Source of the DNA: Crystallibacter degradans
Lineage (GTDB): Bacteria; Actinomycetota; Actinomycetes; Actinomycetales; Micrococcaceae
DNA: 64,000 nucleotides
NCBI RefSeq assembly: GCF_012952295.1
Contig: NZ_JABBCH010000006.1
Coordinates: 186,001 to 250,000, forward strand
Direction: 5' to 3'
Shown: positions 8,729-18,227 of the stretch, one piece after another
Layout: the number at the start of each line of letters is the position of its first letter
Numbering within the stretch: position 1 is the first letter of the stretch
Program-made: the position numbers and the translations under genes
The notes under the pieces: generated by a model
The model's input: the letters and a program-made list of their open reading frames with translations, nothing else
What the model was told of the DNA's origin: nothing
Database searches by the model: none

Positions 8729-9742
8729 CTAGCTGTAGAGTGAGGGCTTCTCGTTCAACTGGACGAGAACCTTGCCGCCGGTCTTCTGCGCTTCGACGCC
8801 CGCTTCACAGCAGGCGGCGGTGGCGTAGCCGTCCCAGGCGCTCGGGCCACCGATCTCGTCCTTCAGCGCGGCATCTACCCACGCCTGGATCTCGACGTCG
8901 TATGCTGCGCCGAAACGCTCCTCGAAGCCGGGCGCAATCTTGCCGCCCCAGCGGCCCTGCGTCCGCACATAGGGACCCGAGTCGCCGCCGATGCTGACCA
9001 CGCCGTCCTCGAAGGAGGCCTGCGTGCCGACCTCGTAGCCGTACTGGGCGTTGACGTAGATTTCCACGTCGGCCAGGACGCCCGACTCGGTCTCGAGCAG
9101 GACATGTTGCGGATCGTGCTGGCCCTCCGGCGCGTTGCGGGTCTTCTTGCCCATCCGCACCTGCACCGAGGTGATTTCCTCGCCGGTGAAGAACCGGACG
9201 GCGTCGAACTCGTGGACTACGGAGTCGTTGATCAGCATCTCGTTAGTGAAGCCGGGCGGGGTGGTCGGGTTGCGGTGCTGGTGGTGGAGCACCAGCAACT
9301 CGCCGAGTTCGCCGCCACGGATGATGCTGCCCAGCTGCGCGTATTCGCTGTCGTAGCGGCGCATGAAGCCCACCTGGATCCGCTTACGGCCCAGTTTCTC
9401 CTCTGCCTGGACCACCTTCCAGGCAGACTCGGCGTCCGGAGTCAGCGGCTTCTCGCACAGAATAGGGATGTCTTTGACCAGCGCCGCATGCAGGATCTCC
9501 TCGTGCAGGAAGCCCGGCGTGGCGATCAGTACCGCGTTGATCTCCGGATTGTCTAGGGCGGCCTGGGCATCCGTCAGCGCCACGGCGCCTGGAATGTCAG
9601 CGATGGCGGCCTTGGCTCGGTCCAGGTCGATATCGACGACGGCGGCCACCTCGGCGCCATGAATGCGCCGGTGAATGCGCTGGATGTGGTCAATGCCCAT
9701 GCGTCCGGCGCCGATTACGGCAACGCGCAGGTTCTGGCTCAT
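8729..9742 (-). CDS. iolG: Inositol 2-dehydrogenase
   Basis: Gfo/Idh/MocA dehydrogenase of 337 residues, oxidising myo-inositol to scyllo-inosose with NAD. Rossmann motif VIGAGRMGIDH at the N-terminus, CEKPLTPD mid-domain, and INDSVVHEFDAVRF with the catalytic His of this family. It lies between the IolE-like and isomerase genes in the catabolic operon, which supports the assignment better than the sequence alone. Confidence 0.9.
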   Translation of the reverse strand: MSQNLRVAVIGAGRMGIDHIQRIHRRIHGAEVAAVVDIDLDRAKAAIADIPGAVALTDAQAALDNPEINAVLIATPGFLHEEILHAALVKDIPILCEKPLTPDAESAWKVVQAEEKLGRKRIQVGFMRRYDSEYAQLGSIIRGGELGELLVLHHQHRNPTTPPGFTNEMLINDSVVHEFDAVRFFTGEEITSVQVRMGKKTRNAPEGQHDPQHVLLETESGVLADVEIYVNAQYGYEVGTQASFEDGVVSIGGDSGPYVRTQGRWGGKIAPGFEERFGAAYDVEIQAWVDAALKDEIGGPSAWDGYATAACCEAGVEAQKTGGKVLVQLNEKPSLYS

Positions 9743-9793
9743 GGTATTTCCTTTGGCTTGTGACGATTGCGTGAGGGACTGTTGCTGAACGGG

Positions 9794-10714
9794 CTACTGG
9801 AGGCGGGTCCGCGAGCCGCAGGAAAGCAGGTAGCTGCACGTGCGCTTGGCGATGGGCATGGGCACCCCGAAGTCGGCCACCGGGTACATGTCCTGTTCGA
9901 CGATGCCGAAGATAGGTTTGTCCAGCTTTTCGACGGCATCGATCACCTTGGACAGGTCCGGCATGCCGTTCGGGGGTTCGGTCATGACGCCGGCCAGATT
10001 GGCTGCGGCCCACGTCATGTTCTGCTCGCGCACCGTCTTCAGCACGGCAGGGTCAATCTGTTTCAGGTGCAGGTAGCCGATCCGCTCCGGGTACTTCTCG
10101 ATCAGGTCCACGCTGCTGGCGCCGCCGTATTCTGCGTGGCCGGTATCCAGGCACAGCGTGACCAGTTGCGGGTCCGTGTTCTGGAGGAAGCGCTCGATGT
10201 CCGGCTGCACGCAGACGTGCGAGTCAGCGTGGGAGTGGAACTGCTGCTGGAGGCCATACTCCTCGGAGAGAACCTTGCCCAGGCGGTTGTGCCCGTTGAA
10301 CAGGTCATCCCACTGCTCAACCGTGAGCTCGCCGTTCTCCACTGCCTCGCCGGTGACGTCGTCGCGCCACATCGCGGGGATGACCACAATGTGCTTCCCG
10401 CCGACGGCCGCGGTCAGTTCCGCAACTTTGCGGGCCGGCTCCCAGGCAACGTCCCATTGGTCCACGCCGCGGTGGAAGGCGGTGAACACGGTGCCTGCGG
10501 AGACCTTGAGGTCACGCGCCTTCAGTTCATCTGCCAGACGGGACGTATCGGTGGGCAGGTAGCCGTAGGGGCCGAGTTCGATCCACTTGTAACCGGATTC
10601 AACGACCTCGTCCAGGAAGCGTTCCCAAGGGGTCTGCTTGGGATCATCCGGAAACCAGACACCCCAGGAGTCGGGGGCAGTTCCGATAATCAGCTTGTTC
10701 TCAACCTCGGACAT
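9794..10714 (-). CDS. iolE: Myo-inosose-2 dehydratase
   Basis: TIM-barrel protein of 306 residues, dehydrating scyllo-inosose to 3D-trihydroxycyclohexane-1,2-dione. The IolE opening IIGTAPDSWGVWFPDD is clear, followed by WIELGPYGYLP, a metal-binding FHSHADSHV segment, LCLDTGHAEYGG and YLHLKQID. Its length is normal. Placed between mmsA and iolG in the operon. Confidence 0.93.
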   Translation of the reverse strand: MSEVENKLIIGTAPDSWGVWFPDDPKQTPWERFLDEVVESGYKWIELGPYGYLPTDTSRLADELKARDLKVSAGTVFTAFHRGVDQWDVAWEPARKVAELTAAVGGKHIVVIPAMWRDDVTGEAVENGELTVEQWDDLFNGHNRLGKVLSEEYGLQQQFHSHADSHVCVQPDIERFLQNTDPQLVTLCLDTGHAEYGGASSVDLIEKYPERIGYLHLKQIDPAVLKTVREQNMTWAAANLAGVMTEPPNGMPDLSKVIDAVEKLDKPIFGIVEQDMYPVADFGVPMPIAKRTCSYLLSCGSRTRLQ

Positions 10715-10774
10715 GGATTAGTCCTTTCAGCCTTGTACTTGGCGGGGTTAGTCGGCGGGCCGGATGGACGCGCG

Positions 10775-12271
10775 TCAGTTGGACGGGAACGCGAAGGACG
10801 CGTTGGAGGCCTGCTTCGGTTCGGGCCAGCGCTGGGTAACAACCTTGCCGCGGGTGTAGAAGCGCACGCCGTCGGGGCCGTAAATGTGGTGATCGCCGAA
10901 CAGCGAGTCCTTCCAACCGCCGAACGAGTGCCAGGCCACCGGCACCGGCAGCGGGATATTGACGCCGACCATGCCCACGGTGACGCCGCGGGTGAAGGCG
11001 CGGGCGTAGGCTCCGGAGGACGTAAAAATGGCCGTTCCGTTGCCGTAGGGGTTGGAGTTGATGACTTCGAGAGCCTCTTCCATGTTGGCCACGCGCACCA
11101 CGGCTAGGACTGGTCCGAAGATTTCCTCCCGGTAGGCACTCATCTCGCGGCGGACGTGGTCGATGACGGTCGGGCCGACGAAGAAACCGTTCTCGTGATC
11201 CTTGACCATCAGTTCGCGGCCGTCCACGACCAGCGCTGCGCCGTCGTCCTGAGCCTCGCCGACGATCTTCTGTAGACGGGACTTGGATTGCGGGGTGATG
11301 ACCGGGCCCATGTCCGCGTCCGGCTCCAAACCGTTGGCCACCTTGACAGCCTCGGCGCGTTCCTTAAGCTTGGCTACCAGTCCTTCCGCAGCATCGCCGA
11401 CGGCAACGGCAACCGAGATGGCCATGCAGCGCTGGCCTGCCGAGCCGAAGGCAGCGGCGTTGATGTGGTCTGCGGCGAGGTCCATATCCGCATCCGGCAT
11501 GACCACCGCGTGGTTCTTCGCGCCGCCGAGTGCCTGCACGCGCTTGCCGTGCTTGGTGGCAGTCTCGTGCACATACTTGGCGATCGGGGTGGAGCCGACA
11601 AAGGAAATGCCGTCCACATCGGGGTGGGTCAGCAGACCGTCAACGGCTTCTTTATCGCCCTGGAGGACGTTGAAGACGCCGTCAGGCAGTCCGGCTTCCT
11701 TCCATAGGCGGGCCATGAACAGGCTGGCGGAAGGGTCGCGCTCGGACGGCTTGAGGATAAAGGCATTGCCAGTGACGATGGCGACCGGCGCCATCCACAG
11801 CGGGACCATCACCGGGAAGTTGAACGGAGTGATGCCGGCGACCACGCCGAGTGGCTGGCGGAAGGAGAAGACGTCGATCCCGCCGGAGACCTGGTCAGAG
11901 TATTCGCCCTTGAGCGACTGCGAGGCGCCGCAGGCATACTCGACGACCTCGAGGCCGCGGCCCACTTCGCCGGCAGCGTCCGAGACAACCTTGCCATGCT
12001 CGCTCGTGACGATCTCGGCCAGTTCCTGCACGTTGGCGGCCAGCAGTTCACGGAACTTGAACAGGACTGCGGTGCGCTTCGACAGCGAGGTTTCGGCCCA
12101 GATCTCCGAGGCGGCCTTGGCCGAAGCGACGACGGCATCGATGTCCGCACGGTTGGCCAGGCGCAGTTCGGCAGTGGTCTCGCCGGTGGCGGGGTTGTAG
12201 ACGGGCTGGGTGCGGTCGCCCTCGCCGGCGGTCTCCGCTCCGTTGATGAAGTGCGTGATGGTGGTGGTCAT
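10775..12271 (-). CDS. mmsA: CoA-acylating methylmalonate-semialdehyde dehydrogenase
   Basis: Aldehyde dehydrogenase of 498 residues that oxidises malonate semialdehyde (end product of inositol breakdown) or methylmalonate semialdehyde to acetyl- or propionyl-CoA. Cys282 in SAGQRCMAIS is the nucleophile; FNFPVMVPLWM and LKPSERDPS mark the cofactor site. Also called IolA in bacilli. It sits directly downstream of iolD. Confidence 0.93.
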   Translation of the reverse strand: MTTTITHFINGAETAGEGDRTQPVYNPATGETTAELRLANRADIDAVVASAKAASEIWAETSLSKRTAVLFKFRELLAANVQELAEIVTSEHGKVVSDAAGEVGRGLEVVEYACGASQSLKGEYSDQVSGGIDVFSFRQPLGVVAGITPFNFPVMVPLWMAPVAIVTGNAFILKPSERDPSASLFMARLWKEAGLPDGVFNVLQGDKEAVDGLLTHPDVDGISFVGSTPIAKYVHETATKHGKRVQALGGAKNHAVVMPDADMDLAADHINAAAFGSAGQRCMAISVAVAVGDAAEGLVAKLKERAEAVKVANGLEPDADMGPVITPQSKSRLQKIVGEAQDDGAALVVDGRELMVKDHENGFFVGPTVIDHVRREMSAYREEIFGPVLAVVRVANMEEALEVINSNPYGNGTAIFTSSGAYARAFTRGVTVGMVGVNIPLPVPVAWHSFGGWKDSLFGDHHIYGPDGVRFYTRGKVVTQRWPEPKQASNASFAFPSN

Positions 12272-12302
12272 GATTGCTCCTCGGTGTTGCAGTGGAAAAT
12301 TA

Positions 12303-14261
12303 CTAGATCAGGGGCTTCTGTTGGGCCTTGTGGTCCGCATAGGTCTTGTAGGCGTTTTGGGTGGAGTCCAGCTCGGAGACGGAGGCCACCGGCACGTCCC
12401 ACCAGGACTCGGAGTCCGGCGCGTCGATCAGCGGATCGGATTCCACATGGATCAGCACGGGACCGGACCCTTCCGGCTCGGCCTTGGCCTTGGCGACCGC
12501 CGATTCCAGGTCCGCGATGACGTTCTCTCCGGGCTCAACCCGGATCACCCGCACGCCGAGCGATTCGGCATTGGTAGCCAGGTCGATCGGCAGCTTTTCG
12601 CCGTCGTCGAATGTGTGGTGTTTCTTGTCCAGCGTGCGGTACTTGGTGCCGAACCGCTGCGAGCCGAGCGATTCGGACAGCGCGCCGATGGAGGCGTAGC
12701 CGTGGTTCTGGATCAGCACCGTGATGAGCTTGATCCCCTCGGCCACTGCCGTCACCAGCTCGGTGTGCATCATCAGGTAAGAGCCGTCACCCACCATAAC
12801 GACGACGTCGCGCGGTTCGGCGTCTGCCGACCCCTCCGCGGCGCGGTCGGCCTCGTCGATGGCCGCTCGCTTCACCCCCAAGCCGCCGGGAATCTCGTAG
12901 CCCATGCAGGAGTAGGCGTATTCCACGTGGTAGCCGAACGGGTCCCGTACGCGCCACATCTTGTGCAGGTCGCCAGGCAGCGAGCCGGCCGCGCAGATGA
13001 CCACGTCGCGGGCGTCCATGGTGCGGTTGACGGCGCCGATGATCTCGTTCTGGCTTGGCAGCGGGGTGTGCCGGGTGTCGAACGCCTCGTCCACCGTCTT
13101 GTTCCAGCGGTCCTTCTCCACCGCCACCTGCTGCTCCAGGTCGCCGGCCACCCGGTATCCGGACAGACTTTCCACCAGCTTGACCAGGCTCTTGCGGGCG
13201 TCGGCGACGATCGGCAGGCTGGTGCCCTGCTTGTAGGCGTCGATCGGCGCCACATTGATGTTGACGAACTGCACGTCCGGGTTCTGGAACGCAGTGCGCG
13301 AGGCGGTGGTGAAGTCCTCGTAACGGGTGCCGATACCGATGATCAAGTCCGCTTCGCGAGCCAGGGCGTTGGCTGCTGTCGTACCTGTGGAACCCACAGC
13401 GCCGAGGCAGTATGGGGCGTCCCATGGGAGTACTCCCACGCCGGCCTGCGTGTAGGCCACCGGGATGCCGGTCAGCTCGGCCAACCGGGCGAGCTGCTCG
13501 TTTGCGAAGGAGTACAGCACGCCGCCACCGGCGATGATCAGCGGGCGCTTGGCCGCGCGGATCAGCTGGGCGGCACGGCGGATGTCACCCTCTTCCGGCT
13601 CGGGGCGGCGGATTCGCCACTCCCGCTCGGCGAGGAATTCCTCCGGCACATCCAGCACCTCGGCCTGCACGTCCTGCGGCAGCGAGATGGTCACGGTACC
13701 GGTTTCGGCCGGGTCCGTCAGGACGCGAAGCCCGTGATGGAAGGCTGAGAACAACTGCTCCGGGCGGGTGACGCGGTCGAAGTACTTGGACAGCGGGCGG
13801 AAGGCATCATTAACCGTGATGTCGTAGGCGTCCGGGCGCTCCAGCTGCTGCAGCACCGGGTCCGCCGCCCGGGTGGCGAAGGTATCCGAGGGCAGCAGCA
13901 GCACGGGCAGGCGGTTGGTGGTGGCCAGGGCAGCACCGGTCAGCAGGTTCGAGGAACCCGGACCGATCGAGCTGGAGATCGCGAAAGTGGCGCGGCGCCG
14001 CATGTGCCGGGCGTAACCCACCGACTGGTGTACCTGGGCCTGCTCGTTTCGGCCCTGGTAGTACGGCATGAGAGTCGGATCCTGGACCTGCCACTGTTTC
14101 AGGGCCTGGCCGACCCCGGCAACGTTACCGTGGCCGAAGATGCCGAACATGCCCGGGATCAGCCGCTCGCGGTACTCCGCTCCCCCGACGTTATCGACGG
14201 TGTACTGCTTGCCCAGGAACTCTACGACCGCCTGGGCCACGGTCATTCTACGGGTTGCCAT
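12303..14261 (-). CDS. iolD: 3D-(3,5/4)-trihydroxycyclohexane-1,2-dione acylhydrolase
   Basis: Thiamine-diphosphate enzyme of 652 residues, opening the cyclic dione to 5-deoxy-glucuronate. N-terminal pyrimidine-binding domain, central transhydrogenase-like domain, and C-terminal ThDP domain with VVMVGDGSYLMMHTEL. The true start is the ATG at 14261, whose A overlaps the last base of the upstream stop (TGATG); an open frame continues further upstream but lies inside the aldolase gene. Length fits the family. Confidence 0.94.
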   Translation of the reverse strand: MATRRMTVAQAVVEFLGKQYTVDNVGGAEYRERLIPGMFGIFGHGNVAGVGQALKQWQVQDPTLMPYYQGRNEQAQVHQSVGYARHMRRRATFAISSSIGPGSSNLLTGAALATTNRLPVLLLPSDTFATRAADPVLQQLERPDAYDITVNDAFRPLSKYFDRVTRPEQLFSAFHHGLRVLTDPAETGTVTISLPQDVQAEVLDVPEEFLAEREWRIRRPEPEEGDIRRAAQLIRAAKRPLIIAGGGVLYSFANEQLARLAELTGIPVAYTQAGVGVLPWDAPYCLGAVGSTGTTAANALAREADLIIGIGTRYEDFTTASRTAFQNPDVQFVNINVAPIDAYKQGTSLPIVADARKSLVKLVESLSGYRVAGDLEQQVAVEKDRWNKTVDEAFDTRHTPLPSQNEIIGAVNRTMDARDVVICAAGSLPGDLHKMWRVRDPFGYHVEYAYSCMGYEIPGGLGVKRAAIDEADRAAEGSADAEPRDVVVMVGDGSYLMMHTELVTAVAEGIKLITVLIQNHGYASIGALSESLGSQRFGTKYRTLDKKHHTFDDGEKLPIDLATNAESLGVRVIRVEPGENVIADLESAVAKAKAEPEGSGPVLIHVESDPLIDAPDSESWWDVPVASVSELDSTQNAYKTYADHKAQQKPLI

Positions 14262-15178
14262 CAGCTGGCGATCTCCTGTTCGGTACGGGTATTCAGCAGC
14301 GATGCGGCGGTGGCCACTGCCTCCTGAACGCTGCCCTGCTTCGGGTACAACAACGTGCGGCCAACGGTCAGGCCTTGCACGCCGGGCAGCCGCAGCGCAG
14401 CGCCCCAACTCGAATAGATCTCCTCGGCCGTGCCGGACGGATCCCCGCCCAGCAGCACTGTGGGCATGGTGGTGGCCGCCATGACGCGCTCCATGTCTTG
14501 AACCACAGGCAGCTTCATCCAGGTGTAGGCGCTGGTGGCACCGAGGCCGGAGGCGATGGCGATCGATTTGATGACGGCGTCGGTGCTGAGGTCGTTGCGG
14601 ACCCGGCCGTTGTCCCACACCGAGATGAAGGGCTCCACCATGGCGACCAGCCGGCGTTCTGCCAGGCTGTCGATGGCCTTGGCCGTGGATTCCAGCGTCG
14701 CAACAGTAGCCGGGTCGCCCAGGCAGATCCGGGTGAGCATTTTGCCGCCGGTAGCGCCGAGGGTCTCCAGAGCGGCGGCGGTGTGACCGGTGAACCGGTC
14801 GTCCATCTCGTTGACGTACCCAGCCAGGCCGCCGCGGTTCATTGAACCGAAGAGCAGCTTGCCGTCCAGCGCACCGAGCAGCAGCAGGTCGTCCATAATG
14901 TCGGGGCTGGCAAGTACACCGTCTACTGCCGGGTTGGCCAGCGCCTCCTTCATTCGGTCCAGCAGATCGCGCCGGTCCGCCATTGCCGTGGCATTTTCGC
15001 CGACAGCGAGAGCGCCGCGGGCGGGATGATCCGCGGCTACGATAAAGTTCTGCTCGCCCAATTTGAGTCCCGGGTGCGGCCGGCGTACGGCTGCCGCCCG
15101 TGCCACAGCGTCCGGATCTTCCAGCCGGATCCGCGAGAGGTGCTCGTAGCGGCGCGGGTTGTCGTCAAACTCGCTCAT
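14261..15178 (-). CDS. Cgl0159-type (beta/alpha)8 aldolase, probable DKGP aldolase
   Basis: A 305-residue DhnA/class I aldolase-like protein. Seen are FIVAADHPARG near the start, LMVEPF-like segment (LVAMVEPFISV), the Lys in YTWMKLPVV that could form the Schiff base, and VLLGGDPSG. The same family lies in the Corynebacterium glutamicum inositol cluster. Since no IolJ is present, it may cleave 2-deoxy-5-keto-gluconate-6-phosphate. Overlaps iolC by 4 bp and iolD by 1 bp, so it is translationally coupled to both. Confidence 0.8.
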   Translation of the reverse strand: MSEFDDNPRRYEHLSRIRLEDPDAVARAAAVRRPHPGLKLGEQNFIVAADHPARGALAVGENATAMADRRDLLDRMKEALANPAVDGVLASPDIMDDLLLLGALDGKLLFGSMNRGGLAGYVNEMDDRFTGHTAAALETLGATGGKMLTRICLGDPATVATLESTAKAIDSLAERRLVAMVEPFISVWDNGRVRNDLSTDAVIKSIAIASGLGATSAYTWMKLPVVQDMERVMAATTMPTVLLGGDPSGTAEEIYSSWGAALRLPGVQGLTVGRTLLYPKQGSVQEAVATAASLLNTRTEQEIAS

Positions 15179-16167
15179 CGGACTGCCTCCACGGGAGCCG
15201 GAACGTTGCGCCCGCGTTCGGCCAGCAGCGAATTGACCTCGTCCGGCGTCGGCATCGCGTCCGCACAGGAGAGTCGGGAAGCCACCAGAGCACCTGAGGC
15301 GTTCGCATAGTCCAGGACCGCCTCGAGCGGCCAGCCCGCCAGCAGTCCGTGGCAGAAGGCACCGCCGAAGGCATCGCCGGCGCCGAGACCGTTCACGGTC
15401 TTGACCGGGACCGGGGCGGAGACCACGCGTTCGGTCCGGGTCTTTGCCATCACGCCCTCCGGCCCAAGCTTGACCACAGCAATCTCCACGCCGGCCTCAA
15501 GCAGCCGGTCCGCTTGCTCGTCGGGAGTACCTTCGCCCACTGCGACGGCGCATTCCTTGTCGTTGCCGATGGCCACGCTCACGTGCGGCAGGATGCGGGC
15601 AACCTGCTCGCGGGCTTCCTCTTCGGAGGCCCAGAACATCGGGCGGTAGTCCAGGTCAAGAACCGTGAACTGGCCGGCCTGCAGGTCCTCGCGGCGCCGC
15701 GCTTCGTGGGCGGCCAGATGAGCAGAGCGGCTGGGCTCCTGGCACAGACCGGTGACAGTAGACCAGAAGATGCCGGCCTCGCGGATGGCGTCCAGGTCCA
15801 GCTCGCTGGCCGCGATCTGCAGGTCCGGAGCGGTGGGGAAACGGCCGTAGAAGTAGAGCGGAAAATCTTCCGGCGGCATGATGGCGCAGAACGTCGCCGG
15901 GGTCTGGAGGCCCGGAACCGCGGTGATGAAGCTGTCATCCACACCGAACTTGTACAGCTCGCGGTGCAGGTACTCGCCGAACGGATCTTCACCCGTACGC
16001 GTGATGATGGCACTGCGGCGGCCGTGCCGCGCGGCGGCTACGGCGACGTTGGACGGAGAACCGCCCAGGTACTTCCCGAACGTACTGACGTCTGCCAGCC
16101 CGACCCCGATTTCATTCGGATATATGTCGACGCTGATCCGTCCCATGGTAAGCAAATCGTGAGCCAC
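15175..16167 (-). CDS. iolC: 5-dehydro-2-deoxygluconokinase
   Basis: PfkB/ribokinase-fold kinase of 330 residues, phosphorylating 2-deoxy-5-keto-gluconate. The opening MGRISVDIYPNEIGVGL and FGKYLGGSPSNVAVAAARHG fit IolC; the ATP anion hole GLGAGDAFGGAF holds catalytic Asp265. First gene of the minus-strand operon; its promoter lies in the 270-bp gap up to 16437. Confidence 0.93.
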   Translation of the reverse strand: MAHDLLTMGRISVDIYPNEIGVGLADVSTFGKYLGGSPSNVAVAAARHGRRSAIITRTGEDPFGEYLHRELYKFGVDDSFITAVPGLQTPATFCAIMPPEDFPLYFYGRFPTAPDLQIAASELDLDAIREAGIFWSTVTGLCQEPSRSAHLAAHEARRREDLQAGQFTVLDLDYRPMFWASEEEAREQVARILPHVSVAIGNDKECAVAVGEGTPDEQADRLLEAGVEIAVVKLGPEGVMAKTRTERVVSAPVPVKTVNGLGAGDAFGGAFCHGLLAGWPLEAVLDYANASGALVASRLSCADAMPTPDEVNSLLAERGRNVPAPVEAVR

Positions 16168-16265
16168 TTAAGATCCTCGGCCTTTCTGTTTCGGGGCGTG
16201 CCCTCGCGGCCGCCTGCTGGCAGGCTGTGAGCCGAACCACACCAACTACTTTGCACGAGTCAAAA

Positions 16266-16291
16266 TGTCCTGTCAAACATTTGTACTGACA
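16266..16291. promoter_or_regulatory. Putative operator upstream of iolC
   Basis: Contains TGTCCTGTCA, matching the element near the tautomerase gene in 9 of 10 positions, and a TGTCA-N11-TGACA inverted repeat. It lies 99 bp upstream of the iolC start in an AT-richer stretch that likely holds the iol promoter. Regulator unknown; the GntR/UTRA or LacI protein of this locus are candidates. Confidence 0.4.
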
Positions 16292-16436
16292 TACTTACAT
16301 GAAGCACAAAACTCGCGTCAGGTAGAGCTAGCGCTGGACCCGAAGCGAACAGAATCAGCCCACCCAGCCCAGCACGTACGCTGCCGCCAAACATGGTCTG
16401 GCGCCCGACCATCTCCCCAGCAAGTCGTGCATCGGA

Positions 16437-16934
16437 ATGCTGCACACGGAACTTGACGTATATAAGCTGCTGGAACTGACCAAGGCGACACATATCGGCG
16501 TCGAACTCGACGCGTCCCATCTTTTCTGGCAGCAGATGGACCCGGTCGCCGTGGTCCGTCATCTTGGTCCCCTGGTGGTGCAGGCCGCTGCCAAGGATGT
16601 TCGGGTAAATGCGGAGACAGCCGCCCTCTACGGGGTTCTCGATAACCGGTTCCGGCGCCTCTCGCCCGCGGAGGAGCGCACGAATCTGGGCGGCGACGAA
16701 CGGGCCAACGAATGGCCGAAGGAATCCGCATGGGACTTTGTGGCGTTGGGCAAGGGGCATGACACTGCCTATTGGACGGAGTTCCTGCGGGCACTTTACG
16801 AAGTCGATCCGGAAATGCTCGTGAACATCGAGCATGAGGATGTCTCTCTTGGCCGGATCGAAGGTCTTGAGGTCGCCGCCAATGTCCTGAAAGATGCCGA
16901 TGCGGCGTTGACCGCCTCCTTGGTAAAGCGATAG
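16437..16934 (+). pseudogene. Truncated sugar phosphate isomerase/epimerase
   Basis: The 165-residue frame matches only the C-terminal half of TIM-barrel isomerases such as those in this operon: VELDASHLFWQQMDP, the charged KDVRVN strand, the DFVALGKGHD loop and the closing INIEHED-type strand (VNIEHEDVSL). The usual N-terminal 150 residues are absent; upstream lies the iolC promoter. Probably a remnant left by a rearrangement. A shortened functional protein is unlikely because half the barrel is missing. Confidence 0.7.
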
Positions 16935-16973
16935 GACCCGGTCGACATCGGGTACAAGCTGACGGGGCGGCAT

Positions 16974-17000
16974 CGGCGAGATGCCGCCCCACCAGGTTCA
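16974..17000 (+). terminator. Perfect 10-bp hairpin
   Basis: GGGGCGGCAT and ATGCCGCCCC flank a 7-base loop, 40 bp after the isomerase remnant. No strong U-tract follows, so termination strength is uncertain. Confidence 0.5.
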
Positions 17001-17065
17001 TCAGGTCAACCCATCCACGTCACAGGGGCCGCCGGTCACGGCCAGCTGGCAGAAGTGCCCCTAAT

Positions 17066-18139
17066 ATGAAACAGATGAGAGCTGATCCGGACCGCCCGCG
17101 TATCCTCAGAGTCCATGCCGGGGCCCTGCGCAATGGCCGGGTTCCTCGTGCACGCCCCCAGCTCCGGCTGCCCAGCCGGCTGACCCGCCGCGGGCTGTCC
17201 ATCGGGATCGACATCGGTGGCACCAAGGTAGCTGCCGGCGTCGTCGACGCTGACGGCCGCATCCTCGCCGAGGAAATCCGAGCCACCCCGGGCCACGATC
17301 CACGCGAAGTGGAACAGGTCATCGTCTCGCTTGTCCGCTCTTTGTCCGCCAACCACCGCATCCTGTCGGTCGGCATCGGCGCCGCCGGCTGGATGGACCG
17401 CAGCGGAAGCACCGTCCTGTTCAGCCCGCATCTGGCCTGGCGCAACGAGCCGGTGCGTACCAACCTTGAAAAGCTGCTGCACCGCAGGGTTTCGCTGGCC
17501 AACGACGCCGACGCCGCGGCCTGGGCGGAATGCCGCTTCGGCGCGGGAACCGGCCAGAGCCGGTTGGTGTGCATCACGCTGGGAACCGGCATCGGCGGTT
17601 CGATCGTCATCGACGGCCGGCTCGAGCGGGGCAACTGGGGCGTGGCCGGCGAGTTCGGCCACCAGGTCATCGTCCCGCACGGCCACCGGTGCGAATGCGG
17701 TAACCGCGGCTGCTGGGAACAATATGCCTCCGGCAACGCCCTGGGCCGCGAGGCACGCGAGCTCGCACGGGCAAACTCCCCAGTTGCCCAGGAGTGGCTC
17801 CGCGCAGTCGATGGTCGCGCGGAGGACATCACGGGCGCCGTCGTCACCTCCCTGGCCCGCGAGGGCGATCCGGCAAGCATCCAGTTGATCGAGGACATCG
17901 GTGAGTGGCTCGGCCTGGGCCTGGCCAACTTGGCGGCGGCCCTGGACCCCGGGATGTTCGTGATCGGTGGCGGACTCTCCGAAGCGGGCGAACTGCTGCT
18001 GGAACCGACCCGCCGCGCGTTCGGACGCAATCTCACCGGCGGCGGATTCCGTCCCGCAGCACCCATCGAGTTGGCGGCGCTTGGACCGAAGGCGGGTCTG
18101 ATCGGCGCCGCGGATATCGCCCGCTTCTCCTGGCGGTAA
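17066..18139 (+). CDS. ROK-family sugar kinase
   Basis: A 357-residue ROK protein. ATP-binding IGIDIGGTKVAAG begins near residue 46; the ROK signature and zinc site GHRCECGNRGCWEQ are intact, and GTGIGGSIV is present. This suggests a glucokinase-like hexose kinase. The first 43 residues precede the kinase fold and are Arg-rich without a helix-turn-helix, so the true start may lie further in; no good ribosome site precedes 17066. It is monocistronic. Confidence 0.85.
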   Translation: MKQMRADPDRPRILRVHAGALRNGRVPRARPQLRLPSRLTRRGLSIGIDIGGTKVAAGVVDADGRILAEEIRATPGHDPREVEQVIVSLVRSLSANHRILSVGIGAAGWMDRSGSTVLFSPHLAWRNEPVRTNLEKLLHRRVSLANDADAAAWAECRFGAGTGQSRLVCITLGTGIGGSIVIDGRLERGNWGVAGEFGHQVIVPHGHRCECGNRGCWEQYASGNALGREARELARANSPVAQEWLRAVDGRAEDITGAVVTSLAREGDPASIQLIEDIGEWLGLGLANLAAALDPGMFVIGGGLSEAGELLLEPTRRAFGRNLTGGGFRPAAPIELAALGPKAGLIGAADIARFSWR

Positions 18140-18227
18140 GCCCCTGGGGCGAGATGTCCGCCCAATGGAAGGACGCCCGATCCGCCGTTCTGCCCCACGC
18201 GCAAGGCCGGCGTGCTAGACAGTAAGG

